Shown piece after piece: positions 18,437-30,756 of a DNA stretch of 64,000 nucleotides. The stretch spans positions 471,230 to 535,229 of the forward strand of contig NZ_LMNF01000003.1 in NCBI RefSeq assembly GCF_001422485.1. Reading direction: 5' to 3'. Position 1 is the first letter of the stretch; each line of letters opens with the position of its first letter. A program made the translations under genes and the position numbers. The stretch comes from Agreia sp. Leaf283. Lineage in GTDB: Bacteria; Actinomycetota; Actinomycetes; Actinomycetales; Microbacteriaceae. The notes beneath the pieces were generated by a model, which worked only from the letters and a program-made list of their open reading frames with translations, was not told the DNA's origin and ran no database searches.

Positions 18437-18900
18437 CGATCGAGATCAACAACGAGTCCGCGATCGAAGTCGATGAGACGGCGATTCTGAGGCTCGCGAC
18501 CTACGCGCTCGACCAGCTGCACGTGCACCCCGACGCCGAACTCGCGATCGTGCTCGTCGACGAGGCCGCCATGGAGCAGCTCCACGTGCAGTGGATGGAC
18601 GAGCCGGGTCCGACCGACGTCCTGAGCTTCCCCATGGACGAGTTGCGCCCGGGAACAGAAGACGCCCCCACCCCTCCCGGCCTGCTCGGCGACATCGTGC
18701 TGTGCCCCCAGGTGGCGGAGGTGCAGGCGGTCGGCGCGGGTCACTCCACTCTCGACGAGCTCCAGCTCCTGACAGCCCACGGCGTTCTCCACCTCCTCGG
18801 CTTCGACCACGCCGAACCCGACGAGGAGAAGGAGATGTTCGGTCTGCAGCGAGACATCCTCACCGGGTTCGCGGCCACTGAGCGCCGCCGCCGTACATGA
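18433..18900 (+). CDS. ybeY: Endoribonuclease YbeY
   Basis: 155 residues. YbeY is a zinc-dependent RNase for 16S rRNA 3'-end maturation and ribosome quality control. The metal site [20 protein letters not shown] matches the HGxLHLxGyDH signature near residue 116, and [10 protein letters not shown] is the second conserved motif. It overlaps PhoH upstream and the CorC-like gene downstream by four bases each, giving a strictly coupled string of genes. Confidence 0.95.
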   Translation: MTIEINNESAIEVDETAILRLATYALDQLHVHPDAELAIVLVDEAAMEQLHVQWMDEPGPTDVLSFPMDELRPGTEDAPTPPGLLGDIVLCPQVAEVQAVGAGHSTLDELQLLTAHGVLHLLGFDHAEPDEEKEMFGLQRDILTGFAATERRRRT

Positions 18901-20186
18901 TCACAGCACTCTTCCTGGTCGCGGCATTCATGCTCGTTGCCATGGGCGGGCTGTTCGCCGCGACGGACGCGGCCCTCGTCGTGCTGTCGCGCGCCGATAT
19001 CGCCGAACTCGCCGAGAAGTACCGGGCGAAGAGGTCGCTCCGCGCGATCGCAGCAGACCCCAGCCCCCACATGAACGTGGTCAACTTCGCCCGTGTCGTC
19101 TCCGAGACGACCGCCGCGGTGCTGGTGACCATCGTGCTGTCGGTGTGGATCGAAGGCCCGTGGCTCGTTCTTCTGTTCGCCGCGCTCATCATGACCGTCG
19201 TGTCGTTCGTGCTCGTGGGGTCGAGCCCGCGCAGCGTGGGCAGGGCGCACCCCCAGGCGGTCGTGGGACTCACCGCGCTGCTCGTGCACAGCCTGCGGGT
19301 CGTGCTCGGCCCCATCGCGGGCGCGCTCGTGGCGTTCGGCAATCGCGTCACTCCCGGGCGTCCCCGTTCCGCAGCGTTCACCTCGGAGCAGCAGCTTCTC
19401 AGCATGGTCGACGAGGCGACCGAGCTCGATGTGCTCGAAGAGGAGGACAGGGAGCTCATCCACTCGATCATCGACTTCAGCGACACCGTCGTGCGCGAGG
19501 TCATGATCCCGCGAACCGACATGGTGACGGTCGACGCCACGGCCACCGTGGGCCAGGGCATGGGGCTCTTCCTCAGCACCGGAGTATCCCGCATGCCCGT
19601 CGTCGCCGATGACGTCGACGAGATCGTCGGCATCCTGTATCTGCGCGATGTGGCCCGTCTCGCCTATGAGAAGCCCGCCGCGCTCGACAAGCGCACCGTG
19701 GGCAAGCTCGCGCGCCCCGCCCTCTTCGTTCCCGAGTCGAAGAAAGTTGACGACACGCTGCGACAGATGCAGCTCGACTCCAATCACCTCGCCATGGTTG
19801 TGGATGAGTACGGCGGAATCGCCGGTCTTGTGACCCTCGAGGACTTGATCGAGGAATTGGTCGGAGACATCTCCGACGAGTACGACCGAGAGATCGTGGA
19901 GGTGGAGAACGTGTCGGAAGGCGTCTATCGCGTCAGCGCGCGTCTTCCCGTCGACGAGCTCGGCGAACTCTTCGACCTCGAGCTCGACGATGACGACGTC
20001 GACTCCGTGGGAGGGCTCCTGTCGAAGGAGCTCGGACGCCTGCCCTCGAGCGGCTCCCAGGTCACGACGTCGGGCCTCGTCCTCACCGCCGAACGCACCG
20101 AAGGCCGCCGCAAACGAATCAGCACCGTCCTGGTGCAGCGAGACCAGTCGGCGCAGCCGCTCGTCTCAGAGAGAGGACCCGAGTGA
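18897..20186 (+). CDS. CorC/HlyC family membrane protein with CBS domains
   Basis: 429 residues. The N-terminal DUF21 membrane domain (about 1-150) has three to four helices, starting [23 protein letters not shown] pair lies at about 200-320, with [16 protein letters not shown] and [28 protein letters not shown] in two pieces. The C-terminal transporter-associated domain covers about 335-420 ([19 protein letters not shown]). The family is linked to magnesium/cobalt efflux; the old hemolysin label is not supported by mechanism. It is coupled to ybeY and era by 4-base overlaps. Confidence 0.9.
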   Translation: MITALFLVAAFMLVAMGGLFAATDAALVVLSRADIAELAEKYRAKRSLRAIAADPSPHMNVVNFARVVSETTAAVLVTIVLSVWIEGPWLVLLFAALIMTVVSFVLVGSSPRSVGRAHPQAVVGLTALLVHSLRVVLGPIAGALVAFGNRVTPGRPRSAAFTSEQQLLSMVDEATELDVLEEEDRELIHSIIDFSDTVVREVMIPRTDMVTVDATATVGQGMGLFLSTGVSRMPVVADDVDEIVGILYLRDVARLAYEKPAALDKRTVGKLARPALFVPESKKVDDTLRQMQLDSNHLAMVVDEYGGIAGLVTLEDLIEELVGDISDEYDREIVEVENVSEGVYRVSARLPVDELGELFDLELDDDDVDSVGGLLSKELGRLPSSGSQVTTSGLVLTAERTEGRRKRISTVLVQRDQSAQPLVSERGPE

Positions 20187-21100
20187 CCGACCCCGGCACC
20201 GACAGCCCGACACACGACTTCCGGGCGGGATTCGTCTCGTTCGTCGGTCGTCCCAACGTGGGAAAGTCGACCCTGACGAACGCCCTCGTGGGCGAGAAGG
20301 TGGCGATCACGTCATCCAAGCCGCAGACGACGCGTCGCGCCATCCGCGGCATCGTGCACCGCGAAGACGGACAGCTGATCCTCGTCGACACCCCGGGCAT
20401 GCACCGGCCGCGCACCCTCTTGGGCGAGCGGCTCAACGCGATCGTGCAGACCACCCTGGGCGACGTCGACGTCATCGGTTTCTGCATTCCGGCCAACGAG
20501 AAGCTCGGCCCTGGCGACCGCTTCATCAACGAGCAGCTCGACAGCTTTCCCAAGGCCAAGAAGGTCGCGATCGTGACGAAGATCGATGCGGCCTCGCGGC
20601 CCGCGGTCGCAGAACAGCTTCTCGCCGTGTCGGAGCTGCGTGACTGGGAGGCCGTGGTTCCCCTGTCGGCCCAGAGTCGCATCCAGCTCGACACCCTCTC
20701 GACCGAGCTCATCCGCCTCCTTCCCGTCTCGCCCCAGCTGTACCCGGCTGAACAGACCACCGACGAGGGGCTCGAGGCCCGCATCTCCGAGCTCATCCGG
20801 GAGGCCGCGCTCGAGGGGGTGCACGACGAACTGCCGCACTCGCTCGCCGTGACCATCGACGACATCATCGAGCGCGACGACCGCGAGCTGGTCGAGATCT
20901 ACGCCAACGTGTTCGTCGAACGCGACAGCCAGAAGGCCATCATCATCGGCAAGGGCGGGTCACGGCTCGGCGCGGTGGGCGCCACCGCCCGCGAGCAGAT
21001 CGAGCCCCTGATCGGCAAGCAGGTCTTCCTCAGCCTGCGTGTCAAGGTCGCCAAAGACTGGCAGCGCGATCCGAAGCAGCTCGGGCGGCTCGGATTCTGA
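20183..21100 (+). CDS. era: GTPase Era
   Basis: 305 residues. Era binds the 3' end of 16S rRNA and is needed for 30S assembly. The GTPase part has GRPNVGKSTLTNAL (G1), the switch region SSKPQTTRRAIRGI, DTPGMHRPR (G3) and TKID (G4). The C-terminal KH domain includes KAIIIGKGGSRLGAVGATAREQ and ends KVAKDWQRDPKQLGRLGF. The GTG start overlaps the CorC-like stop (GTGA). Grouping with ybeY and PhoH fits a ribosome-maturation operon. Confidence 0.96.
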   Translation: MTDPGTDSPTHDFRAGFVSFVGRPNVGKSTLTNALVGEKVAITSSKPQTTRRAIRGIVHREDGQLILVDTPGMHRPRTLLGERLNAIVQTTLGDVDVIGFCIPANEKLGPGDRFINEQLDSFPKAKKVAIVTKIDAASRPAVAEQLLAVSELRDWEAVVPLSAQSRIQLDTLSTELIRLLPVSPQLYPAEQTTDEGLEARISELIREAALEGVHDELPHSLAVTIDDIIERDDRELVEIYANVFVERDSQKAIIIGKGGSRLGAVGATAREQIEPLIGKQVFLSLRVKVAKDWQRDPKQLGRLGF

Positions 21101-21135
21101 GCACTCCCTGTCGGCGCGTATGCCGACGCGACCGG

Positions 21136-21141
21136 TAGCCT
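21136..21141 (+). promoter_or_regulatory. -10 box of dapA (leaderless)
   Basis: TAGCCT ends 7 bases before the GTG at 21149. This indicates an independent leaderless transcript for dapA. Confidence 0.5.
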
Positions 21142-21148
21142 GTAACCC

Positions 21149-22126
21149 GTGATAACGAAAGAGAATCCGTTCGGCCAGGTGCTCGTGGCCCTCGTCACCC
21201 CGTTCACCGCCGATGGCGAGGTCGACTGGCCCAGTGTCGAGAAGCACATCGACAACGTCATCAGCCATGGAGCCGACGGCATCGTGGTGTCGGGAACGAC
21301 GGGGGAGACCTCGACCCTCACCGACGCCGAGAAGCTGCAGCTCGTGCAGGTCGCGAAGTCCGTTTCGGCGGGTCGGGCGAAGGTGCTCACCGGCGGCGGA
21401 TCGAACGAGACGGCCCACGCCATGCAGCTCGCCCGCCAGAGCGAGAAGGCCGGCGCCGACGGCAACCTCGTCGTCACGCCCTACTACAACAAGCCCACCC
21501 AGGCCGGGCTCCTCACGCACTTCCGCATGATCGCGGACTCGACCGACCTCCCGGTCATCCTCTACGACATTCCGGGCCGCACCGGCGTGCCGATCAAGTA
21601 CGAGACGATCCTCCGCCTGGCCAAGCACCCGAACATCCTCGCGATCAAAGACGCCAAGGGCGACTTCAGCGAGGTGAGCAGGGTCATCAACCAGACCGAC
21701 CTCATGTACTTCTCCGGCGACGACGCCAACGTGCTGCCGCATCTCTCCATCGGCGCCACCGGGCTCATCGGGGTCACGAACAACATCGCCTCGGGTCCGT
21801 ACCGAGTCATGGTCGACGCGGTCAACGCCGGCGACCTCGCCACGGCGACAGCGGCGCACCAGGCGCTCGAGCCGCTCGTGCGCGCCGTCATGACCCACGT
21901 TCCGGGCACCGTCGCGGCCAAGTACATCCTGCACGGCCTCGGCCGCATCTCGAGTCCCCGGGTGCGACTGCCGCTCGTCGGTCCCGAGGAGTGGGAAGCC
22001 GCGCAGATCGAGAACGAGATCGACCTGGTCAAGGGAATCCCCTCGATCGACTTCACCAACTTCCGCCCCGACCGCAATGCCGCCGCCGGCGGCGCACTGC
22101 CGAAGGTCGCGGGCACAACACGCTGA
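21149..22126 (+). CDS. dapA: 4-hydroxy-tetrahydrodipicolinate synthase
   Basis: 325 residues. It condenses pyruvate with aspartate semialdehyde, the first committed step to diaminopimelate and lysine. It is a TIM-barrel lyase: VVSGTTGETSTLTDAEK, VVTPYYNKPTQAGLLTHF with the active-site tyrosine, YDIPGRTGVPI, and the Schiff-base lysine in LAIKDAKGDFSEV. The GTG start has no ribosome site but has a -10 box 7 bases upstream. The C-terminus is slightly extended after the barrel. It precedes rnj with a 34-base gap, an arrangement frequent in actinobacteria. Confidence 0.95.
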   Translation: MITKENPFGQVLVALVTPFTADGEVDWPSVEKHIDNVISHGADGIVVSGTTGETSTLTDAEKLQLVQVAKSVSAGRAKVLTGGGSNETAHAMQLARQSEKAGADGNLVVTPYYNKPTQAGLLTHFRMIADSTDLPVILYDIPGRTGVPIKYETILRLAKHPNILAIKDAKGDFSEVSRVINQTDLMYFSGDDANVLPHLSIGATGLIGVTNNIASGPYRVMVDAVNAGDLATATAAHQALEPLVRAVMTHVPGTVAAKYILHGLGRISSPRVRLPLVGPEEWEAAQIENEIDLVKGIPSIDFTNFRPDRNAAAGGALPKVAGTTR

Positions 22127-22160
22127 CCCTTCGGGTCGGCACCACGAGCTAGGAGGGCAC

Positions 22161-23837
22161 ATGCCCAACATCGCATACGAACCGCGCGCCCTCGCCCCTG
22201 ACACCCTCCGGATCATTCCGGTCGGTGGCCTCGGCGAGATCGGCCGCAACATGACCGTCTTCGAGATCAACGGCAAGCTGCTGATCGTCGACTGCGGCGT
22301 GCTCTTCCCCGAAGAGCACCAGCCCGGGGTCGACCTGATCCTCCCCGACTTCTCGATCGTGCGCGATCGACTCGACGACGTCCTCGGCATCGTGCTGACG
22401 CACGGTCACGAGGATCACATCGGCGCCGTGCCCTATCTGCTGCGCCTGAAGCGCGACATCCCGCTCATCGGTTCGGGCCTCACTCTCGCGCTCATCGAGG
22501 CGAAGCTCAAAGAGCACCGCATCAAGCCCTACACGCTGACCGTCGCCGAGGGCCAGATCGAGCAGTTCGGGCCGTTCGAGCTCGAGTTCGTCGCCGTCAA
22601 CCACTCCATCCCCGATGCCCTGGCCGTGGCGATCAAGACGGTCGCAGGCACCGTTCTGCACACGGGCGACTTCAAGATGGACCAGCTGCCGCTCGACAAC
22701 CGGCTCACCGACCTCCGTGCGTTCGCCCGCCTCGGCGAAGAGGGCGTCGACCTCTTCCTGGTCGACTCGACCAACGCCGACGTCCCGGGATTCACGGCGC
22801 TCGAGCGCTCCATCGGTCCCGTGCTCGACGACGTCATCCGCCGCGCTCCGCGTCGGGTCGTCGTGGCCAGCTTCTCCTCGCACGTGCACCGCGTGCAGCA
22901 GGTTCTGGATGCCGCGCACAACAACGGCCGTCGGGTCGCCCTCCTGGGCCGGTCGATGGTGCGCAACATGCAGATCGCGGCCGAGCTCGGATACCTGCGG
23001 GTGCCCGAGAACGTGCTCATCGACTTCAAGAAGGCGGGGGACATCCCCGACAACAAGATCGTCTACATGTCCACGGGCTCGCAGGGCGAGCCGATGGCCG
23101 TGCTCAGCCGCATGGCGAACGGCGAGCACCAGGTCGAGATCGGCGAGAACGACACCGTCATCCTCGCCTCGAGCCTGATCCCCGGCAACGAGAACGCCGT
23201 CTACCGCATCATCAACGGACTCATGAAGCTCGGCGCCAACGTGGTGCACAAGGGCAACGCTAAGGTGCACGTCTCCGGTCACGCGGCCGCCGGCGAGCTG
23301 CTCTACTGCTACAACATCCTGAAGCCGAAGAACGTGCTGCCCGTTCACGGCGAGCAGCGCCACCTGGTCGCGAACGCGAAGCTGGCACAGCAGACCGGCA
23401 TCCCCGAAGAGAACACGATCATCGCCGAAGACGGCACGGTCATCGACCTCAAAGACGGCGTCGCCTCCGTCGTCGGCCAGTACGACCTGGGCTTCGTCTA
23501 CGTCGACGGCTCGAGCGTCGGCGAGATCACGGACGCCGATCTCAAGGATCGTCGCATCCTCGGCGAAGAGGGTTTCATCTCGATCATCGTGGTGATCGAG
23601 GCGCAGACCGGTCGTGTCGTGGTCGGCCCCGAGATCCACGCGAAGGGCTTCGCCGAAGACGAGTCCGTCTTCGACGATGTGAAGCCGAAGATCGTCGCGG
23701 CCCTGGCCGAGGCATCCAAGAACGGCATGCACGACCAGCACGCGATGCAGCAGGTCGTGCGCCGCACGGTCGGTCGCTGGGTCAACACGTCGTACCGTCG
23801 TCGCCCCATGATCGTGCCGCTCGTCATCGAGGCGTAG
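22161..23837 (+). CDS. rnj: Ribonuclease J
   Basis: 558 residues. RNase J has both endonuclease and 5'-3' exonuclease activity in mRNA decay and rRNA processing. The metallo-beta-lactamase core has VGGLGEIGRNM, the metal motif LTHGHEDHIGAVPYL (HxHxDH) and HTGDFKMDQLP. The beta-CASP part has FSSHVHRVQQV and STGSQGEPMAVL, followed by HVSGHAAAGEL and LPVHGEQRHL. The ATG start is preceded by AGGAGG, the strongest ribosome site in the region; an upstream in-frame start at 22077 lies inside dapA and is rejected. Confidence 0.96.
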   Translation: MPNIAYEPRALAPDTLRIIPVGGLGEIGRNMTVFEINGKLLIVDCGVLFPEEHQPGVDLILPDFSIVRDRLDDVLGIVLTHGHEDHIGAVPYLLRLKRDIPLIGSGLTLALIEAKLKEHRIKPYTLTVAEGQIEQFGPFELEFVAVNHSIPDALAVAIKTVAGTVLHTGDFKMDQLPLDNRLTDLRAFARLGEEGVDLFLVDSTNADVPGFTALERSIGPVLDDVIRRAPRRVVVASFSSHVHRVQQVLDAAHNNGRRVALLGRSMVRNMQIAAELGYLRVPENVLIDFKKAGDIPDNKIVYMSTGSQGEPMAVLSRMANGEHQVEIGENDTVILASSLIPGNENAVYRIINGLMKLGANVVHKGNAKVHVSGHAAAGELLYCYNILKPKNVLPVHGEQRHLVANAKLAQQTGIPEENTIIAEDGTVIDLKDGVASVVGQYDLGFVYVDGSSVGEITDADLKDRRILGEEGFISIIVVIEAQTGRVVVGPEIHAKGFAEDESVFDDVKPKIVAALAEASKNGMHDQHAMQQVVRRTVGRWVNTSYRRRPMIVPLVIEA

Positions 23838-23853
23838 AGCACCGCTTCACTGT

Positions 23854-23878
23854 GGGCCCGGCGATCGTCGCCGGGCCC
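23854..23878. terminator. Hairpin terminator between rnj and the convergent membrane gene
   Basis: Perfect 11-bp GC-rich arms (GGGCCCGGCGA and its complement) with a 3-base loop lie between convergent genes. There is no T-tract. Confidence 0.75.
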
Positions 23879-23886
23879 TCGGTCGT

Positions 23887-24468
23887 TCACGGCGTATCGG
23901 CCGCGCGCCTCGTGGGTGCGACCTCGACGGCGAGTGCCACGAGCCCCGCGGCGAGCAGAAGCATGGCCAGGGTTCCGAGACCCGGGTAGATGTGTCCGGG
24001 CTGCACGAGCACGGCGCCCGCGACCGCGAGAACGCCGCCGGGGAGTGCGCGCAGCCGTCGCCGCACGAAGACCGCGACCGTCGCCGCGAGGCAGGCGATC
24101 ACGAGCGAGACGACGCCGATGAGGCCGACCTCGCGGGCGATCTCGTAGACCGGAGCCTTGCCTTCCGTCACGCCGGCCAGCTGGAGCGTGCCGGCCGCGA
24201 CGCCGGCCAGGAGATCGAGCGACGTGTAGAACGTGGCGAACCCGTAGCCGGCCACGGCGGCGACGATGCCGAGCACTCTGCTCGTGCGACGCGCGATCAG
24301 CCACGGGGCGAAGCCGATCAGCGGAAAGACGGGGATGAGCACCAGGTGCATCAGCTGCCAGCGCGCCGCCGTGTCAGCCGTCAGATGGTGCGGATGCAGC
24401 AGGCCGATGAGCGCGCACGCCAGGGCTGGAGTCGAGACGAGCAGCACGAGACGGAGGCGAGGCGACAT
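23887..24468 (-). CDS. Unknown multi-pass membrane protein
   Basis: 193 residues; the family is not recognised. It has about five to six hydrophobic segments: LVLLVSTPALACALIGLL, LMHLVLIPVFPLIGFAPWL, VLGIVAAVAGYGFATFY, VGLIGVVSLVIACLAATV, and two near the end. HPHHLTADTAARWQLMH is the only notable polar stretch and could bind a metal or heme, but this is a guess. The minus strand carries TACCCT 6 bases before the ATG, indicating a leaderless transcript. It is convergent with rnj and divergent from ftsK. Confidence 0.75.
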   Translation of the reverse strand: MSPRLRLVLLVSTPALACALIGLLHPHHLTADTAARWQLMHLVLIPVFPLIGFAPWLIARRTSRVLGIVAAVAGYGFATFYTSLDLLAGVAAGTLQLAGVTEGKAPVYEIAREVGLIGVVSLVIACLAATVAVFVRRRLRALPGGVLAVAGAVLVQPGHIYPGLGTLAMLLLAAGLVALAVEVAPTRRAADTP

Positions 24469-24533
24469 GGCATGAGGGTACGCCGAAATCAGACACCCGG
24501 CCCGCGCAACCGGCGATCGTCGGCACCCCCGGG

Positions 24534-24539
24534 TAGCGT
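24534..24539 (+). promoter_or_regulatory. -10 box of ftsK (leaderless)
   Basis: TAGCGT ends 6 bases before the ATG at 24546. The divergent membrane gene has TACCCT (minus strand, 24475-24480) at the same distance from its own start. Confidence 0.6.
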
Positions 24540-24545
24540 GACACC

Positions 24546-27410
<2,865 letters not shown>

Positions 27411-27416
27411 ACGAAC

Positions 27417-28007
27417 GTGACCGAGGCCGCTCCGCGAGTGAGCAACTGGAATCTCCCGAACATCATCACGGTCGTCCGCATCCTGCTGGCGCCGGTGTTC
27501 TTCTGGATGCTGCTGGCCGACGGCGGTGCCGACACACCGCTGCGCTATGCCGCAGCGGCCCTGTTCATCGTGGCGATCGCGACCGACGGCATCGACGGAC
27601 ACATCGCTCGATCCCGCAACCAGGTCACCGACCTGGGCAAACTCCTCGACCCGATCGCCGACAAGGTTCTCACAGGCGCTGCCCTCGTCGGGCTGTCCAT
27701 CCTGGCCGAGCTTCCCTGGTGGGTCACAGCGATCATCCTCGTGCGCGAGGTGGGCATCACCGTGTTCCGCTTCGCCGTCCTCAGCGACCGGGTGATTCCG
27801 GCATCGCGCGGGGGAAAGCTGAAGACGCTGGCCCAGTCCATCGCCATCTCGCTCGCCCTCGTGCCGTTCCCTTCGCTGTTCGGCAGCTGGTTCGACTGGG
27901 TCAACATCATCACGATGTCGATCGCGTTCGTTCTCACGGTCATCACGGGGATCGACTACCTCGTGCAGGCGCGCCGCCTCAGCAGGTCGGCCAGAGCAGC
28001 GTCGTGA
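27417..28007 (+). CDS. pgsA: CDP-diacylglycerol-glycerol-3-phosphate 3-phosphatidyltransferase
   Basis: 196 residues. It makes phosphatidylglycerolphosphate from CDP-diacylglycerol and glycerol-3-phosphate in the cytoplasmic membrane. The CDP-alcohol phosphotransferase signature is ATDGIDGHIARSRNQ followed by LGKLLDPIADK, keeping the conserved Asp residues of D-G-x2-(D)-G-x2-A-R-x8-G-x3-D-x3-D. The protein has about five membrane helices. The GTG start is 6 bases after ftsK, and the stop overlaps cinA by four bases (GTGA). The ftsK-pgsA-cinA-clgR order is conserved in actinobacteria. Confidence 0.94.
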   Translation: MTEAAPRVSNWNLPNIITVVRILLAPVFFWMLLADGGADTPLRYAAAALFIVAIATDGIDGHIARSRNQVTDLGKLLDPIADKVLTGAALVGLSILAELPWWVTAIILVREVGITVFRFAVLSDRVIPASRGGKLKTLAQSIAISLALVPFPSLFGSWFDWVNIITMSIAFVLTVITGIDYLVQARRLSRSARAAS

Positions 28008-28519
28008 CCGACACCGCCGCGCCCGACGAGACCCGCAGACTGATCGAGGAGCTCCGTGAGCGGCGGCTCACGGTGGCGGTGGCCGAGTCACTGACCGGCG
28101 GTCTCCTGGTCGCCGAGCTCATCCGCATCCCGGGCGCATCGCATGCGGTGCGCGGGGGAGTGGTCGCCTACGCCACCGACCTCAAGAGCACGCTGCTCGG
28201 CGTCGACGCCCGTCTCCTCGCCACCCGCGGACCGGTCGATCCCGACGTGGCCGGGCAGATGGCATCCGGCGTGCGCGACCGCCTCGGGAGGGAGCAGCCC
28301 GCCGATTGGGGGCTGTCGACCACGGGGGTGGCGGGCCCCGGCGCCCAGGACGGCCATGAGGCCGGCACCGTCTTCATCGGCCTGGCCAGCGACGGCACGG
28401 TGTCCTCCCACAGGCTGCAGCTTCACGGAGACCGCGACGCCGTGCGGCAACAGACTGTCGCGGCGGCCATCCGGCTGCTTCTCGACGCGGTGCTCGCGAC
28501 ACCCTCCGTTGAAGCCTGA
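28004..28519 (+). CDS. CinA C-terminal domain protein (nicotinamide-nucleotide amidase type)
   Basis: 171 residues. It contains only the CinA C-terminal domain: VAVAESLTGGLLVAELIRIPGAS, here with its diagnostic AESLTGG, then GGVVAYATDLKSTLLGV, and STTGVAGPGAQDGHEAGTVFIGL. This domain deamidates nicotinamide mononucleotide in the pyridine nucleotide salvage cycle. The N-terminal molybdopterin-binding-like domain of full CinA is absent, as in PncC-type proteins. The GTG overlaps pgsA, and the gene precedes clgR. Confidence 0.92.
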   Translation: MTDTAAPDETRRLIEELRERRLTVAVAESLTGGLLVAELIRIPGASHAVRGGVVAYATDLKSTLLGVDARLLATRGPVDPDVAGQMASGVRDRLGREQPADWGLSTTGVAGPGAQDGHEAGTVFIGLASDGTVSSHRLQLHGDRDAVRQQTVAAAIRLLLDAVLATPSVEA

Positions 28520-28748
28520 TCTCGGGGTGTTCAACCAATCCGTCTGCCCGACCGCCTCGAATTCCTCATAAGAACTATCCGGATGCGGTGTCGAAGTCGG
28601 GAATGAACGGCATTTCCATCTCGTTACAACTGATGTCATTCACAGAAAAGACGGTTCAGTGTCGTTTAGAGTTTCAGACAGTACCGGTCGGGCTTTGTCC
28701 GATCGGTCGCATCGTATTGACGCAAGACAAACAGCAAGGAGGGGTCCA
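28520..28748 (+). other. Intergenic leader before clgR
   Basis: 229 bases without a gene. The stretch is more A/T-rich than its neighbours and must hold the clgR promoter. I did not find a convincing -10/-35 pair or a clear ClgR-type CGC-N5-GCG operator. It ends in the strong ribosome site AAGGAGGGG. Confidence 0.5.
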
Positions 28749-29057
28749 GTGATTTTAGTTCGCCAGGAAATCGGCGACGTGCTGCGAGACTTTCGTCTCC
28801 AGAAGGGTCGCACCCTTCGGCAGGTGGCCAGCAAGGCGAGTGTCGCCCTGGGTTACCTCAGCGAAGTCGAGCGTGGACAGAAAGAGGCGTCGAGTGAGAT
28901 CCTCGCGTCGGTGGCCGAGGCCCTCGACACGCCAATCTCCGTCATCATGCGCGAGGTCGGAGACCGCCTCGCCGTGATCGAGGGGATCGACACGATTCCC
29001 GACACCGTCCCCGACGAATTCGTCGCGGGCTACGATTCCAAGCTTCTCGCCCGGTAG
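28749..29057 (+). CDS. clgR: ClgR-type XRE family regulator
   Basis: 102 residues from GTG 28749, chosen because AAGGAGG lies just upstream; in-frame GTG codons further left lack a ribosome site. The Cro/XRE helix-turn-helix is GDVLRDFRLQKGRTLRQVAS and VALGYLSEVERGQKEASSE. ClgR activates clp protease and other stress genes in corynebacteria, mycobacteria and streptomycetes. Its position after ftsK-pgsA-cinA and before recA supports orthology. The C-terminus LLAR resembles the degradable Ala-ended tails of some ClgR proteins only weakly. Confidence 0.88.
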   Translation: MILVRQEIGDVLRDFRLQKGRTLRQVASKASVALGYLSEVERGQKEASSEILASVAEALDTPISVIMREVGDRLAVIEGIDTIPDTVPDEFVAGYDSKLLAR

Positions 29058-29086
29058 TTCCACTCCGGCACGAGATCGACCATGCG

Positions 29087-29119
29087 AGGGCCTCGTCACG
29101 ATTGATGTGACGAGGCCCT
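29087..29119 (+). terminator. Terminator after clgR
   Basis: Perfect 13-bp arms (AGGGCCTCGTCAC and its complement) surround a 7-base loop. They are followed by TCGCTATG rather than a T-tract. Confidence 0.75.
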
Positions 29120-29158
29120 TCGCTATGCCCGTGGGTGCAGCCGGGCAGTGAGGACACC

Positions 29159-29383
29159 ATGAGACTGAGCGAATTCCGACAGGCGGTCGCCGACGAGTTC
29201 GGCGTGGCATACGGCCGTGTGGTCACGGGTGACCTCGTCATCGCCGAGCTCGCCGACAGAACAGCCGACGATGCGTTGAATCAGGGTGTGGCGGTGCGGC
29301 AGGTCTGGCTGGCTCTCTGCCGTGCCAGCGGGGTTCCCGAATCACGCTGGCACGGTGTCGGCCTGCCCGCCCCGCGCTCCTGA
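29159..29383 (+). CDS. DUF3046 protein
   Basis: 74 residues. The sequence MRLSEFRQAVADEFG with LVIAELADRTADDAL and VRQVWLALCRASGVPESRWHG is the DUF3046 pattern. The gene is found immediately upstream of recA across actinobacteria. The function is unknown; conservation beside recA and recX hints at DNA metabolism, but nothing in the sequence shows it. The ATG follows GTGAGGA. No membrane segment is present. Confidence 0.85.
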   Translation: MRLSEFRQAVADEFGVAYGRVVTGDLVIAELADRTADDALNQGVAVRQVWLALCRASGVPESRWHGVGLPAPRS

Positions 29384-29419
29384 TTTCTCGTCGATTCGAA
29401 GCGACACGCCCCGTGCCGC

Positions 29420-29435
29420 TCGAATATATGTTCTA
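29420..29435 (+). promoter_or_regulatory. LexA (SOS) box upstream of recA
   Basis: TCGAATATATGTTCTA matches the actinobacterial SOS box TCGAAC-N4-GTTCGA at 10 of 12 fixed positions. It lies in the 262-base gap before recA, just upstream of a possible -10 box TAGTCT (29444-29449), where LexA binding would block transcription. Confidence 0.82.
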
Positions 29436-29645
29436 GACCTGTGTAGTCTCCTTCACAGCAGAAGTGTTGGCCGTGTTGTCCACTGTCCGACGCCGCCCCG
29501 ACCCCCGTGTCGGTGGTCGTGTCTACAGTCGGATCACACGCACACCACGATGCGAACGCCTTGTCGACACCCGGTTCGCCGGCGCGACAGCCTATAGGCG
29601 AAAAACTCACGCGACGGATTCCGCGCACGACAGAAGGAGACAGCA

Positions 29646-30716
29646 ATGCCATCAGATGCCACACGAGAAAAGGCACTCGAAACCGCACTTGCACAGATCG
29701 ACCGACAGTTCGGCAAGGGGTCCGTCATGCGCCTCGGCAGCGACGATCGGGCGCCGGTCGAGGTCATCCCCACGGGGTCGATCGCCCTCGACGTCGCGCT
29801 CGGAGTCGGAGGGCTCCCCAGGGGCCGCATCGTCGAGATCTACGGCCCGGAGTCCTCGGGAAAGACCACCCTCACACTCCACGCGATCGCCAACGCCCAG
29901 AAGGCCGGCGGAATCGCCGCGTTCATCGACGCAGAGCACGCGCTCGACCCGGCCTATGCACAGAAGCTCGGAGTCGACATCGACGCACTCCTCGTGTCCC
30001 AGCCCGACACCGGTGAGCAGGCGCTCGAGATCGCCGACATGCTCGTGCGAAGCGGCTCCATCGACCTCATCGTCATCGACTCCGTCGCAGCCCTCGTGCC
30101 GCGTGCAGAGATCGAGGGCGAGATGGGCGACTCCCACGTCGGTCTGCAGGCACGACTCATGTCCCAGGCTCTCCGCAAGCTCACGGGTGGCCTCAGCACC
30201 ACGAACACCACCATGATCTTCATCAACCAGCTGCGCGAGAAGATCGGCGTCTTCTTCGGCAGCCCCGAGACGACCGCGGGTGGCAAGGCGCTCAAGTTCT
30301 ACGCCTCCGTCCGCCTCGACATCCGACGCATCGAGACCCTGAAAGAGGGAACAGACGCCGTCGGTAACCGCACCCGGGTGAAGGTCGTCAAGAACAAGAT
30401 GGCGCCGCCCTTCAAGCAGGCAGAATTCGACATCCTCTACGGCATCGGCATCTCCCGCGAGGGCAGCCTCATCGACTTCGGTGTCGAGCACGAGATCGTT
30501 CGCAAGTCCGGTGCCTGGTACACCTACGAGGGCGAGCAGCTGGGCCAGGGCAAAGAGAACTCTCGCCGGTTCCTCACCGAGAACCCCGAGGTCGCTGCAG
30601 AGATCGAGACGAAGATTCTCACCAAGCTCGGTATCGGTGCAGACAAGGCCGCCGCCGCCGCTCCGGCTGCGCCCGTGGCCCTGGCAACGAAGACACCTGC
30701 GCGCAAGGGCGCCTGA
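29646..30716 (+). CDS. recA: Recombinase RecA
   Basis: 356 residues. RecA drives strand exchange and triggers LexA self-cleavage. Walker A is GPESSGKTT near residue 67, with [10 protein letters not shown] and the L2-loop region [21 protein letters not shown]. The C-terminus is Ala/Pro/Lys-rich. No intein interrupts the frame. The ATG follows AAGGAGA. The upstream LexA box makes it part of the SOS regulon, and recX follows. Confidence 0.98.
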   Translation: MPSDATREKALETALAQIDRQFGKGSVMRLGSDDRAPVEVIPTGSIALDVALGVGGLPRGRIVEIYGPESSGKTTLTLHAIANAQKAGGIAAFIDAEHALDPAYAQKLGVDIDALLVSQPDTGEQALEIADMLVRSGSIDLIVIDSVAALVPRAEIEGEMGDSHVGLQARLMSQALRKLTGGLSTTNTTMIFINQLREKIGVFFGSPETTAGGKALKFYASVRLDIRRIETLKEGTDAVGNRTRVKVVKNKMAPPFKQAEFDILYGIGISREGSLIDFGVEHEIVRKSGAWYTYEGEQLGQGKENSRRFLTENPEVAAEIETKILTKLGIGADKAAAAAPAAPVALATKTPARKGA

Positions 30717-30756
30717 CCCTTCGTCGTTCATCGAACCGAACAGAAAGGCCGCGATC

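Noticed and set aside
28520..28748. ClgR operator before clgR
   Set aside because: No CGC-N5-GCG motif with the expected flanks could be seen.
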